Made by a program: the position numbers and the translations under genes. Shown here one piece after another: positions 51,313 through 60,779 of a stretch of 64,000 nt of DNA (positions are counted from its first letter, which is position 1; every line of letters begins with the position of its first letter). The stretch is from CAVSRC01 sp963782045. Its GTDB lineage: Bacteria; Pseudomonadota; Alphaproteobacteria; Rhizobiales; Kaistiaceae. Location of the stretch: positions 558,001 to 622,000 of the forward strand of contig CAWAIR010000006.1 of NCBI GenBank assembly GCA_963782045.1. Direction: 5' to 3'. The notes beneath the pieces are model-generated. The model had not been told where the DNA came from, ran no database searches, and saw only the letters and a program-made list of their open reading frames with translations.

Positions 51313-52395
51313 CTAGTGCTGCGCCGACGGTTCGATGCGCTTTTCGGTGGCGACGTCGAAAAGGTGCATGGCATCGGGCCGGATCGCGATACCGACGGTG
51401 TCGCCGCGGTCGGCTTGCACGCGCTCGCGGAACACGCCGAGGACGTCGTGACCGCCGAGCCGCATGAACACCTGCGTCTCCGAGCCGGTCGGCTCGATCA
51501 ACACAACCTCGGCGGGAAGGCCGCCGTCCGAAAGGGCGAAGTTCTCCGGCCGGATGCCGCAATAGACCTCGTGCCCGATGGGCAGGGCGAGGCCCGGCGG
51601 CAACGGCAGGGTAACGTCCTGCGACAGACCGAAGGCTGGTCCGGAGGGGCCGTCCACGATGGTGCCGCGCAGAATGTTCATGGCGGGCGAACCGATGAAG
51701 CCGGCAACGAACAGGTTGGCAGGGCGATCGTAGAGGTCGAGCGGCTGGCCGATCTGCTCGACGATGCCATCGCGCAGGACGACGATCTTGTCGGCCATCG
51801 TCATCGCCTCGATCTGGTCGTGGGTGACGTAGACGACCGTGGTCTTGAGACGGAGATGCAGGTCCTTGATCTCGGTGCGCATCTGCACGCGAAGCTTGGC
51901 GTCGAGGTTAGACAGCGGCTCGTCGAACAGGAAGACCTGGGGATTGCGGACGATCGAGCGGCCCATGGCGACGCGCTGGCGCTGGCCGCCGGAGAGCTGG
52001 CGGGGATAGCGGTCGAGATAGGGCTCGAGGCCGAGGATGGCGGCCGCCTCCTTGACCTTGCGGTCGATGACCTCCTTGTTCTCGCCGCGCAGCTTCAACG
52101 AGAAGCCCATGTTCTTGGCGACGTTCATGTGCGGATAGAGCGCATAGTTCTGAAACACCATGGCGATGTCGCGGTCCTTCGGGCGGAGCTGATTGACCGT
52201 CTTGCCGGCGATGGTGATCTCGCCGCCGGTGATCTCCTCGAGCCCAGCAATCATGCGCAACAGGGTCGACTTGCCGCAGCCGGAGGGCCCGACGAGGACG
52301 ACGAACTCGCCGTCGTCGATGCCGACGCTGACGCCGTGAACGACCTCGACCGCGCCGAACGACTTGCGCACATCCCTGATTTCCATGGAGGCCAT
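51313..52395 (-). CDS. CUT1 sugar ABC transporter ATP-binding protein
   Basis: The 360-aa ATPase has Walker A GPSGCGKSTLLRMIAG, signature LSGGQRQRVAMGRSIV, Walker B FLFDEPLSNLDAKL and TOBE-domain end (IRPENFALSDGG). It is intact although the permease and binding-protein genes before it are broken. ATG 52395 follows an AGGAGAG site. Confidence 0.94.
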   Translation of the reverse strand: MASMEIRDVRKSFGAVEVVHGVSVGIDDGEFVVLVGPSGCGKSTLLRMIAGLEEITGGEITIAGKTVNQLRPKDRDIAMVFQNYALYPHMNVAKNMGFSLKLRGENKEVIDRKVKEAAAILGLEPYLDRYPRQLSGGQRQRVAMGRSIVRNPQVFLFDEPLSNLDAKLRVQMRTEIKDLHLRLKTTVVYVTHDQIEAMTMADKIVVLRDGIVEQIGQPLDLYDRPANLFVAGFIGSPAMNILRGTIVDGPSGPAFGLSQDVTLPLPPGLALPIGHEVYCGIRPENFALSDGGLPAEVVLIEPTGSETQVFMRLGGHDVLGVFRERVQADRGDTVGIAIRPDAMHLFDVATEKRIEPSAQH

Positions 52396-52430
52396 GTTCG
52401 CTCTCTCCTGCTTTCCCCCGTGAGCCCGCG

Positions 52431-53262
52431 TCAGCCCTTGACGGCGCCAGCGGTCAGGCCGCCGACGAACATCCTCTGCATCGCCATGAAGAGAATGGCG
52501 ATCGGCAGCGTCATGATCAGCGAGGCCGCCATCACCGAACCCCAGTCGGTGTTGAACTCGGTGGTGAACTCGGCAATGCCGATCGGCAGCGTTTTGACAC
52601 GGTAGTCCTGCGCCAGCACCAGCGCGAAGAGGAACTCGTTCCAGGTGGTGACGAAGGCGTAGACGACGATGGCGACCAGACCCGGCAACGACAGCGGCAG
52701 GGTAATGCGGAAAAGGATGCCGAGCCGCGTCGCCCCGTCGATGATCGCCGCCTCCTCCAGTTCGACGGGGATCGCCTTGAAGTAGCTGGTCAGCATCCAT
52801 ACGCTGAGCGGCAGCGTGATGATCGTGTAGACGAGGATGAGGCCGAGATACGAGTTGACCAGGCCGAGGACGCGCAGGGTGATGAACAGCGGCACGATGA
52901 TCGCTGCGGTCGGCAGGAGCTGGCCGACCAGGATGAACGCCTGGGCAAGGTTCTTGCCGCGGAAATTGAAGCGGGCGAAGCCGTAGGAGGCGAAGATCGC
53001 GAGCAACAGCGCGACTGCCGTCGACCCGGCCGAGATCACGGTCGAGTTGATGAAGTAGCGCGGGATGTTCGACTTGAACAGGACGTTCATGAAGTTGACG
53101 CAGCGTCCACGTTTCCGGGAGCCAGGTCGGCGGCGCGTGGTAGAGCTCGTCCAGCGGCTTCAGCGAGGACGAGGCCATCCAGAAGAACGGAAACATGCAG
53201 ACGACGACCAGCAGCACGACGCTGAAGGCGATCGCGACGCCTTTCACCCAGTTGGTCTTCAT
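52431..53262 (-). pseudogene. CUT1 ABC permease (MalG type), frame interrupted once
   Basis: The N-terminal part (MKTNWVKGVAIAFSVVLLVV, then SSSLKPLDELYHAPPTWLPE) runs from ATG 53262 to about 53100. It continues in another frame as FMNVLFKSNIPRYFINSTV and on through the EAA loop PVELEEAAIIDGATRLGILF to the end FVGGLTAGAVKG. One extra base near 53100 accounts for the break. All conserved parts of a 276-aa permease are otherwise present. The ATG overlaps the MalF-type stop. Confidence 0.82.
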
Positions 53263-54119
53263 GCTCCGCGCTCCTCGCCGGAGGTCGCGAAGATGCGGAT
53301 GTAGACGATCACGAAGACGATCGTGAACGCGAAGAACATCACGGACAGCGCCGCGGCCTGGTTGAGCTGGAAGGCTTCGAAGGCGATACGGAAGATCTGG
53401 ATCGGAATGATCAGCGTGTGGTTCGCCGGTCCGCCCTTGGTGATGGTGTAGATGATGGTGATGGCGTTGAGCCCCCAGATGAGCAGCAGCAGGGTTATCG
53501 CCACCAGCACGGGCCTGATCTGCGGCAGCATGACGTGCCACACCTCCTCCCAGAAGGTGGCGCCGTCGACGCGCGCCGATTCGTAGAGATCCTCGGGCAC
53601 GGACTGCAGGCCGGCGAGCACCATGACTGCGACGAAGGGAAACATCTTCCAGACGTTGATGGCGATCAGCGCCGGCATGACCGTGTGCGGTTGGTCAGCC
53701 AGCCGATCGGCTTGTCGGCGAGCCCGGTCGAGGTCAGCATGTAGTTGATGATCCCGAACTCGGTGTGGAACATCCACGCCCAGGTGGTCGCCGCGACGAT
53801 GCCGGGGATGACCCACGGGATAAGGGCGAAGGAGCGGACCAGGCCGCGCAGCGGGAATTTCTGGTTGAGCAGGATGCCGGGAGCGTGCCAAGCACGATCT
53901 GGAAGACGATCGAGGCGAAGACGTAGTAGGCGGTGTTCCATACCGCCGTGATGGTCGTGCGCGAGCGGACGATGGTGTGGAAATTCTTCAGCCCGACGAA
54001 GTGGCCGGAGCTGTCGGTGACGCTCAGCAGGCCGGTATAGGCAATCGGATAGACGATCAGCATGCCAAGCACGATGAGCGCGGGGAGAACGAACCATAGC
54101 CCGGTGTGGTGTTGCGCAC
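53259..54119 (-). pseudogene. CUT1 ABC permease (MalF type), several frame breaks
   Basis: Permease sequence is spread over three frames: LWFVLPALIVLGMLIVYPIA to FASIVFQIVLGTL, then GILLNQKFPLRGLVRSFALI to ADKPIGWLTN, then HTVMPALIAINVWKMFPFVA and the EAA loop PEDLYESARVDGATFWEEVW to the end. Breaks fall at about 53880 and 53688, each a one-base loss. The start is unsure: GTG 54119 would need a further break near 54100. No nonsense substitutions are seen within the segments. Confidence 0.78.
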
Positions 54120-54147
54120 GTTGCCTGCCTTCCGTGCGCAGCCAGGG

Positions 54148-54172
54148 CGGCCCCGGGAACGTCCCGGGGCCG
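54148..54172 (-). promoter_or_regulatory. Stem-loop after the binding-protein gene
   Basis: CGGCCCCGGGA and TCCCGGGGCCG pair perfectly around ACG, 17 bases past the binding-protein stop and before the MalF-type gene. It is the same arrangement as in the other importer operons. Confidence 0.65.
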
Positions 54173-54188
54173 GTTGTTTGCTGGAGAG

Positions 54189-55419
54189 CTACTGCTGGAG
54201 CAGGCCGTTGATGTCGTCGGCCGCCTGGTCCATCGCCTCCTGCGGCTCTGGCATCGCCGATGAGGATGCGCTGGACGCCGTCGAAGTAGGCCTGGGCGAT
54301 CTGGATCCAGTTCTTCTTCGGCGGCAGCGTGCCGGGCGTAAGGCAGCATGTCCTTGAACACCTTAAGCCCCGGGTCCTTGAAGCGCGGCATGTTCATGGC
54401 CGACTTGCGGGCCGGGAAGGTGTCGGTCAGCTCGGCCATGTTGTCGGGCTGGCTGAGGAACTTGACCAGCTTCTTGGCGCCGTCCGCGTTCGGCGCGTCC
54501 TTGGGAACGACCAGGCTCCAGCCGCCGAGGATGGAGGCCGTGTCCTTGCCCGTCGGGATGCGAGCATCATCATGGCGCCGACGTCGATCTTCGGGTTCTC
54601 CTGCTTGATCGCCGGAATGTCGAACTGGCCCGCCTGATACATCGCCGCCTTGCCGGAGGCGAACAGGTGGCGGTTGGCGGTGCCGTCGTTCTGCAGGGTC
54701 GAGGGCGGCGACACGTGATAGGTGACCAGCATGTCGGTGTAGAACTTCACCGCCTCGACGGCCGCCGGCTCGTTGACCGTCGCCTTGGTCATGTCCTCGC
54801 TGATGAGCGAGCCACCGTTCATCCAGATGAAGGGCAGCGAGCGGAAGACGGTGTTGCCGAACTCGCCGCCGCCGGTGATGGCGAAACCGTACTGGTCGCC
54901 GTGGGTCAGCTTCTTGGCGGCGTCGATCAAATGGTTCCAGGTCTGCGGCGGCTTCTCCGGATCGAGCCCGGCCGCCTTGAACATGTCCTTGTTGTAGAGC
55001 ATGGCGATCGACTCGATGCGGTAGGGAATACCCCACAGCTTGTCGTTCCAGGTATCGTACTTGATCGAGGCCGGGTAGTAGTCGTCCTTGTTGTCGACGA
55101 CGTCATCGAGCGGCGTGAGCAGGCCCTGCTGCGCGTAAGGCACCACCCACCCGTGCTGGGCATTGATGACATCGGGCGGCGAACCCGAATGCAGCGCGGT
55201 CAGGATCTTGGTCGGCAGGCCGTCGGAGACGGTGACCTCGATCTTGACGGTCGTGCCGGGATTGGCCGCTTCGAACTTCTTGGCGAGATCGCGGCCGGCA
55301 TCCTCGCGCCAGTTGGGCACCCACCAGACGACCTCGTCAGCGAAGGCGGCTCCCGCCTGCATCAGGCCGAGCGCAACCGCCGCCGCGCCCCATAGCAGTC
55401 CTTTGGTTCTTGGTGTCAT
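54189..55419 (-). pseudogene. CUT1 sugar ABC binding protein, three frame breaks
   Basis: A signal peptide (GAAAVALGLMQAGAAFADE) and mature protein (VVWWVPNWREDAGRDLAKK) run intact to KIDVGAMMM. After about 54558 the frame changes to PTGKDTASILGGWSLVVPKD, after about 54336 to LPPKKNWIQIAQAYFDGVQR, and after about 54248 to EAMDQAADDINGLLQQ and the stop. The protein is otherwise full length, about 410 aa. Clustering with breaks in the two permeases suggests a poor-quality stretch or a recently inactivated operon. Confidence 0.8.
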
Positions 55420-55573
55420 CGCTTCCTCCCTTCGTGCAACGTCGATAGCGAGCAGTCACCAGGCGGCCGTTGCACCGGATGCCGCCGTCGTTTCCTTGCG
55501 TGGGCGACGCGCCGTTCGGCCACGAGCGGGCGACCCGCGTCGCCTTCCTCCTGCCGGGCCGGCGCGGTCTCCC

Positions 55574-56005
55574 TCAGACCGCCGCCAGCCGCTTCACCGC
55601 GGCAGCCTGAAGGCTGTCCTTGCCCATCTGCATCAGTTCGATGCGATTGCCGTCGGGGTCCTCGATCCAGGCCTGGAGATTGTGGTCGGGACCCATCTTC
55701 TTCGGCCGGTAGAGCGGAATGTTCTGGGCGGCGATCTGAGCGAGGACGACGTCGATGTCGTCGCATTCGAGGCACAGGTGATTGAGCCCGATCGCTTCCG
55801 CCGGCGGCGAGCGGTCGCCGATCGCCTCGGGGAACAGCTCGATGAACTGGTTGTTGGTCACCCGCAGGTAGACGATCCACAGCTTGCCGTCGCGGTCGAG
55901 CCGGAACAGCTCGGCGAAGCCGAGCTTGCCGACATAGAAGTCAAGCGAGCGCTCGATGTCCTTCACGCGGATTGCGACATGGCCAATCGCTGCGATGCCC
56001 TTCAT
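55574..56005 (-). CDS. VOC-superfamily protein, paralogue 3
   Basis: The 143-aa protein shares the VOC layout of the other two: His in IGHVAIRVKD, Glu in NQFIELFPEA, His in GLNHLCLECDD and Glu in DGNRIELMQMGKD. Its tail is shorter and more diverged than in paralogues 1 and 2. ATG 56005 is chosen because the family start (MKGIAAIGHV) begins there; the frame is open upstream. It heads the minus-strand operon with the third ABC system. Confidence 0.85.
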   Translation of the reverse strand: MKGIAAIGHVAIRVKDIERSLDFYVGKLGFAELFRLDRDGKLWIVYLRVTNNQFIELFPEAIGDRSPPAEAIGLNHLCLECDDIDVVLAQIAAQNIPLYRPKKMGPDHNLQAWIEDPDGNRIELMQMGKDSLQAAAVKRLAAV

Positions 56006-56354
56006 GGAACCGTCCTTGCCGAACCGTTTCACGGCGGCCGTCCGCGGATGCCTCGCACTCGCCGCCTGGTCAGCGGATGCGGGCCTCTCTGTTTCTCCCA
56101 ACGCCGGCCACCGGACCGGCGACATCTTTTTCAAATGTGAACTTTTCAAGTTCTCTTTTGGATGATAGATGCCTTGTATTGGGGGAGTTAATGCAATGAA
56201 CGCCGTTGCCGCGCGCGATGCCCGGGCGGCCGGCGCCTACGGGCGGGCCTGGTGCGCCGATGCCGGGGGGCCTGCGAGGAAGGAGCCGTTGGGATGCCGG
56301 TCACCTCGCCATCGCGACAACAATTGCGCAATTGATGCAGGAGGAGACAGTCTG
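56006..56354. promoter_or_regulatory. Divergent region with an AT-rich palindrome
   Basis: The 349-base gap between the VOC and RraA-like genes holds no convincing gene. An AT-rich island at 56128-56170 contains the palindrome GAACTT-TTC-AAGTTC (56139-56153) next to TCAAATGTGA. The CAAATG half-site also appears in the palindrome before the IclR gene (59203), so this may be an IclR-controlled promoter. Confidence 0.45.
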
Positions 56355-57095
56355 ATGACCACCACGCCCGACATTTCGCGCCCGCCGAAGCAATGGGTCG
56401 ATGCGCTGCGGGAAATCGGAGCCGCCACGGTAAGCAGCACGCTCGGCCACATGGGCGTGCGCAGCCCCTACATGGTCGGGCCGGTGGCGAGGAGCCCCGG
56501 CAAGGTGGTCGCCGGCCCGGCGCTCACCCTGCAATGCATGCCGAAGCGCGAAGACCTCTACGGGGACGGCGAGTACGAGGATCCGGAGACGCAGCTTCAC
56601 CGCCACGTGCTCTATCACACGCGGCCGGGGGACGTGGTGGTGGTGGATGCCCGCGGCGATCTCAGGAGCGGCATCTTCGGCGACATGATGCTCACCTACT
56701 TTCGCGGGCGGGGTGGCACCGGCGTAGTGATCGACGGCTGCATCCGCGACTACCCGAAAGTGCAGCGCCTCGAACTCGGCCTGTGGCTGAAGGGCGTGAC
56801 GCCGAACTACCACGCCCAGACCGATCTCGTGCCTTATGCCGTCAACGTTCCGGTTGCCTGCGGCGGCGTCTTCGTTATGCCGGGCGATATCATCGTCGCC
56901 GACGACGACGGCGTCGTGGTGGTGCCGGTGAAGATGGCCGAACAGGTCATCGCGGAAGCCAGCAAGCACAATGAATGGGAGGAATTCTCGCGCGGCCGGC
57001 TGTTCGAGGGCGGGGATCTCCGCCGCTACTATCCACTCCACAAGGACGCGGAGCCCGAATTCCAGGAGTGGCTCAGCAAGAAGGGACGCGGCTGA
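56355..57095 (+). CDS. RraA-family aldolase-like protein
   Basis: The 246-aa protein belongs to the RraA / 4-hydroxy-4-methyl-2-oxoglutarate aldolase family. The characteristic segment is GIFGDMMLTYFRGRGG, then GVVIDGCIRDYPKVQRL, with the Gly-Asp...Arg-Asp pair that binds Mg and the oxo acid; RPGDVVVVDARGD is also typical. It would cleave or decarboxylate a 2-oxo acid product. GGAGGAG precedes the ATG. It is followed by the dehydratase-like gene, suggesting sugar-acid dehydration then aldol cleavage. Confidence 0.88.
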   Translation: MTTTPDISRPPKQWVDALREIGAATVSSTLGHMGVRSPYMVGPVARSPGKVVAGPALTLQCMPKREDLYGDGEYEDPETQLHRHVLYHTRPGDVVVVDARGDLRSGIFGDMMLTYFRGRGGTGVVIDGCIRDYPKVQRLELGLWLKGVTPNYHAQTDLVPYAVNVPVACGGVFVMPGDIIVADDDGVVVVPVKMAEQVIAEASKHNEWEEFSRGRLFEGGDLRRYYPLHKDAEPEFQEWLSKKGRG

Positions 57096-57188
57096 GGCCG
57101 GCGTGGGTCACTGCGCTGCTGGTGCTGGCCGGGCGGCGCGGCAACGAGTAGCGTCGGGCCAGAAGCGCGGTGTGGGAGCGATGCTGCG

Positions 57189-58370
57189 ATGAAGATAACC
57201 GGCTTGAAGACCTTCACGGCCAATGCTTCGCGGACGAACTTCGTCTTCGTGAAGCTCTACACCGACGACGGCATCGACGGCGTCGGCGAGGGGACGCTCG
57301 AATGGCGCACGGAGGCCATCGTCGCGGCGATCTCTGAATTCGGCCGGGTCGTCGTCGGTCAGGACCCGTTTGCAACGGACTGGCTGATCGAGCGCATGCA
57401 CCGGGACTTCTACTGGCGCGTCGGGCCGATCCTGCGCACGGCGATCGGCGCGATCGAGGCCGCGCTTCTCGACATCAAGGGCAAGGCGCTCGGTGTGCCG
57501 GTATACGAACTGCTCGGCGGGCGGCATCGCGACCGCGTCGCCTGCTACGCCAACCACTGGTTCCAGGGGGCGCGCGAGCCGGAGGACTATGCGGCGCGGG
57601 CGCGTGAGGCAGTGGCGCTCGGCTTCGGCGCGCTGAAGTGGGACCCGTTCGAAACCGCCTATCTGGAGATGGACCGCGCACAGCGCAGCCGCACCATCGA
57701 GATCGTCGAGGCGGTGCGCGCCGCCGTCGGCAGCGGCGTCGACCTGATGCTCGACGTCCACGGCCGGCTGAACGTGCCGACGGCGATCGCCATGGCGCGC
57801 GCGCTGGAACGGTTCGACATCACGTGGATCGAGGAGCCGGTGCCGCCGGACAGCATCGATGCGCTGGCCGACGTGCGCGCGGCGAGCCCGGTGGCGATCG
57901 CAGCTGGCGAACGCCTCTACGCGGCGGAGCGGTTCGTCGAACTGATCAACAAGCGGGCTGCCGACATCCTGCAGCCGGATGTCGCCCATGTCGGCGGCAT
58001 GCTGGAGGCGAAGAAGGTCGCGGGGCTGGCGCACATGCGCTTCCTGCCGCTTGCCCCGCACAATCCGACCGGGCCGGTCATGAACGCGATGACGCTGCAC
58101 CTGTCGGCGGCGATTCCCAACTTCAAGACCTTCGAGACGGTGGCCATCGACGTGCCGTGGCGGCAGGAGCTGGTCCAGGAGCACCTCGAATTCGTCGACG
58201 GCGCGCTGATGGTGCCGACGGAACCCGGGCTCGGCGTGGAGCTCAACGAGGAAGCCTGCGGCCGCTATCCCTATGTCCCCTACGACGTGCCGATCTTCGA
58301 CGGATCGATGAACGATGCCGGCGTTGCCGCGGGGGCGCCGGTGGCGTCGTCTGCGAAAGCGGCGCGCTAG
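57189..58370 (+). CDS. Enolase-superfamily sugar-acid dehydratase (MR/MLE type)
   Basis: The 393-aa mandelate racemase/muconate lactonizing enzyme family protein resembles galactonate dehydratases. Catalytic sites: Lys in FGALKWDPFE, metal ligands Asp (LMLDVHGRLN), Glu (ITWIEEPVPPD) and Glu (IAAGERLYAAE), and the base His in LAPHNPTGPVMN. It would dehydrate an aldonic acid to a 2-keto-3-deoxy acid. The 3' end overlaps the convergent IclR gene by four bases. The exact aldonate is not determined. Confidence 0.9.
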   Translation: MKITGLKTFTANASRTNFVFVKLYTDDGIDGVGEGTLEWRTEAIVAAISEFGRVVVGQDPFATDWLIERMHRDFYWRVGPILRTAIGAIEAALLDIKGKALGVPVYELLGGRHRDRVACYANHWFQGAREPEDYAARAREAVALGFGALKWDPFETAYLEMDRAQRSRTIEIVEAVRAAVGSGVDLMLDVHGRLNVPTAIAMARALERFDITWIEEPVPPDSIDALADVRAASPVAIAAGERLYAAERFVELINKRAADILQPDVAHVGGMLEAKKVAGLAHMRFLPLAPHNPTGPVMNAMTLHLSAAIPNFKTFETVAIDVPWRQELVQEHLEFVDGALMVPTEPGLGVELNEEACGRYPYVPYDVPIFDGSMNDAGVAAGAPVASSAKAAR

Positions 58371-59164
58371 CGCTGGCCGCTGTCGGACGCCCGCGGCGCC
58401 GGAATGTCGGAGCCGATCTGCGTGGCGGCCGCGATGACCGCCGCCTTGATCAACTGGGTGTGGGGACGGCTCGATCCGGCCAGGAACGGCACGCTGAGGG
58501 CGGCGACCACCTTGCCCGCCGGATCCACGACCGGTGCGGCGAAGGCATGGATGCTGGGTACGTACTCGCCATGATCCTCCGCCCAGCCCTGGTGGCGGAT
58601 GCGGGCCAGCTCGGTCAGCAGCCGCTTGACGTTGGCCAGCGTGTTGCGCGTGTAGCGAATGAGACCGGCATCGAGCAGCGCCTTGAGGTCGGCCTTGGGC
58701 ATGTGGGCGAGCAGCGTCTTGCCGGCGGCGCCGGCATGGAGCGGCATGCGCTGTCCGGGGAGGACGGTGAGGGCGTATTCCTGCTTGCCGGCGACCGCGC
58801 AGATCACCAGAAGCTGCCCGTCATCGACGATCGACACCTTGCAGCCCTCGCCGGTTGCGGTCGACAGCCGCTCCAGATGGGGCTGGGCGATGGCGGGGAG
58901 GTCGTGCACTGACGGTTCCGGCACGGCGCTCGCCGCCAGTGACAGCAGGCGCGGGCCCAAACCGTAGGAGCCGCTCGCCGATCGCCGGACGATGTCATGG
59001 AACTGAAGCGTGTTGAGGATGCGGTAGACGGTGGTTCGTGGCAGACTGAGCGAGTCGACGAGGTCGCGGATGGTCGCCCCCTGCGGCCGCCGCTCGAGGA
59101 GCACAAGGATCTCGACCATCCGGTCGATCACCGGAACTCTGTGGACGGCCGAGCCGCTTGCCAT
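58367..59164 (-). CDS. IclR-family transcriptional regulator
   Basis: The 265-aa protein has an N-terminal winged helix (GATIRDLVDSLSLPRTTVYR) and a C-terminal GAF-like effector domain (MPLHAGAAGKTLLAHMPKAD, ALSVPFLAGSSR). ATG 59164 is preferred over an upstream in-frame start at 59206. It is convergent with the dehydratase gene. A long palindrome precedes it, consistent with autoregulation. Confidence 0.92.
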   Translation of the reverse strand: MASGSAVHRVPVIDRMVEILVLLERRPQGATIRDLVDSLSLPRTTVYRILNTLQFHDIVRRSASGSYGLGPRLLSLAASAVPEPSVHDLPAIAQPHLERLSTATGEGCKVSIVDDGQLLVICAVAGKQEYALTVLPGQRMPLHAGAAGKTLLAHMPKADLKALLDAGLIRYTRNTLANVKRLLTELARIRHQGWAEDHGEYVPSIHAFAAPVVDPAGKVVAALSVPFLAGSSRPHTQLIKAAVIAAATQIGSDIPAPRASDSGQR

Positions 59165-59202
59165 CAGGCAACTCCGCAATGGACTGTCAGTCCCGGCGTC
59201 TT

Positions 59203-59233
59203 CCAAATGAGGATGCCGGTAGTTCGCATTTGG
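59203..59233. promoter_or_regulatory. Inverted repeat upstream of the IclR gene
   Basis: CCAAATG (59203-59209) and CATTTGG (59227-59233) are perfect inverted copies 17 bases apart, about 40 bases upstream of the IclR start. This spacing could place dimers on one DNA face. The rest of 59165-59503 holds nothing else recognised. Confidence 0.5.
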
Positions 59234-59503
59234 ACCATATCGGCCACGCCTTGCGGCTTGTCAATCGAAGCGAGCCACGCCCCAGGGGCCGAGCGGCCGC
59301 AGCGCAGGATTCCTTCACGCAAGCTGGCCGTGATAGACATATGTTGTAGCGCAGCCGCTCGTTGCGCCCGACACCCACCGCCCAAGGAGAGCAGCCGGCG
59401 GCAAGGAATCGATGTTGGCCATCGGCGGGATGCGAGCAGACCTTCACCGAAGAGGGTGCGCGTCCTGCTCGAGAGGCCGGGGACCGTTCGTCTGTTGGGG
59501 ACC

Positions 59504-59743
59504 ATGATCGATCGTGAACTCTTCGTCCGTGCCGTTCGTCTGGCGACATCCAGCGCAGCGCGACGCGGCAGGGCGATCCCCGTCCACCAGTTGGCGGCCC
59601 GAATATCCATCGACTTTCCCGATAGCGGCGTCGGCATACCGGAGCTTTGCCGGGTGATCCGCGAGGCCGTCGAAGAGGGCGGAAAGCCTCCGCCGGGTGG
59701 CCCGTTTCTGAGTAGCAACGGGTTTGGTCAGCGGCGGCGCTGA
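59504..59743 (+). CDS. Small hypothetical protein, 79 aa
   Basis: From ATG 59504 (GGGG six bases upstream) an open frame encodes MIDRELFVRAVRLATSSAAR, then VHQLAARISIDFPDSGVGIP and ELCRVIREAVEEGGKPPPGG. The amphipathic helices look like a small soluble or DNA-associated protein. No family was recognised. Codon positions look coding, but an unannotated short frame in GC-rich DNA can arise by chance. It stands alone between the IclR and permease genes. Confidence 0.4.
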   Translation: MIDRELFVRAVRLATSSAARRGRAIPVHQLAARISIDFPDSGVGIPELCRVIREAVEEGGKPPPGGPFLSSNGFGQRRR

Positions 59744-59816
59744 GAATGGGCGGCAGGGTCCGATGCCGGTAGCACGAGGCGGCTCCGGACGCGGCCTTTG
59801 AGCAGGTTGAATTGCG

Positions 59817-60779
59817 TCACCGCAAGCGTTTCCACAGCGAACTCGACGAGACCGCCGCCAGGATGATCACGCCAACCAGGATGTCGCGTACGTAGCTGTC
59901 GACACTCATCTGGGTGAGGCCGTTGTCGAGGGCACCGAGGATGAGGACGCCGATGACGGTGGCGTGCACGCGCGGCTCGCCCTCCTCGCTCATGGTCATG
60001 CCGAGGAAGACGGCGGCGATGGCGTTCAGCATCAGGCCGCTGCCCTGGGTCGGGTTGGCCGAGGCGACGCGGCTGGCATACATGAGGCCGGCGAGAGCGG
60101 CGCCGATGCCGGTGAGGGCGAAGGCGATGAGCCGCAGGCGCTTGACCGCCACCCCGCTCAGCCGGGCCGCTTCGGCATTGCCGCCGATGGCATAGAGCCG
60201 GCGGCCGAAGGTAGTCTGCTCTAGCAGTACCCAGACTATCAGGATGACCACCAGGGCGACGATGGTGAGATTGGGCAGCTTGAGATGCTGCCCGGCGATG
60301 GTGCCGAGCGGCAGGCCGGTGCGGGCGAAGTTGGAGAAGTCAGTCGGTATGTCCCGGCCGAAGATCGTGCGGCCGCCGCTGATCAGGAAGGCGGCGCCCG
60401 AGAAGATGGTGAGTGTCGCCAGCGTCGCGATGAAGGGCAATATGCCGACGAGGCTGACCAGCGTGCCGTTCAGCGCCCCGCCGGCCAGGCCGACCAGCAG
60501 CGCCACAGCGACCGCGACCCATACCGGAAAGCCGAAGGTGAACAGGATCGCCGCGACGACGCCAGCGAGGCTGGCCATGGAGCCGACGCTGAGATCGAAG
60601 TCGCCCATCACCATGACAATCGTCATGGTGACTGCGACCACGATCAGCATGCTCATCTGCTGGCTGATGTTGAGCCAGTTGCGGCCGGTGAGGAAGGTGT
60701 CGGGCAGCATGACCGTGAAGAAGACGAGGATGGCGGCGAAGCCGATCAGCGTGCCGTAGCGGCGAAGCAGCGAAACCAT
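59817..60779 (-). CDS. CUT2 (Rbs-type) sugar ABC transporter permease
   Basis: The 320-aa permease has about nine helices, among them IGFAAILVFFTVMLPDTFL and the family segment MGDFDLSVGSMASLAGVVAA. The later SGVAVKRLRLIAFALTGIGA is also typical of RbsC/XylH proteins. The start overlaps the ATPase stop by one base. It moves a monosaccharide with the ATPase and binding protein upstream. Confidence 0.93.
   Translation of the reverse strand: MVSLLRRYGTLIGFAAILVFFTVMLPDTFLTGRNWLNISQQMSMLIVVAVTMTIVMVMGDFDLSVGSMASLAGVVAAILFTFGFPVWVAVAVALLVGLAGGALNGTLVSLVGILPFIATLATLTIFSGAAFLISGGRTIFGRDIPTDFSNFARTGLPLGTIAGQHLKLPNLTIVALVVILIVWVLLEQTTFGRRLYAIGGNAEAARLSGVAVKRLRLIAFALTGIGAALAGLMYASRVASANPTQGSGLMLNAIAAVFLGMTMSEEGEPRVHATVIGVLILGALDNGLTQMSVDSYVRDILVGVIILAAVSSSSLWKRLR

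Noticed and set aside
51313..53541. A 742-residue frame joining an ABC ATPase to permease-like sequence
   Set aside because: Beyond the ATPase start at 52395 only about 53130-53262 carries permease sequence in this frame; the gene is separate and frame-broken.
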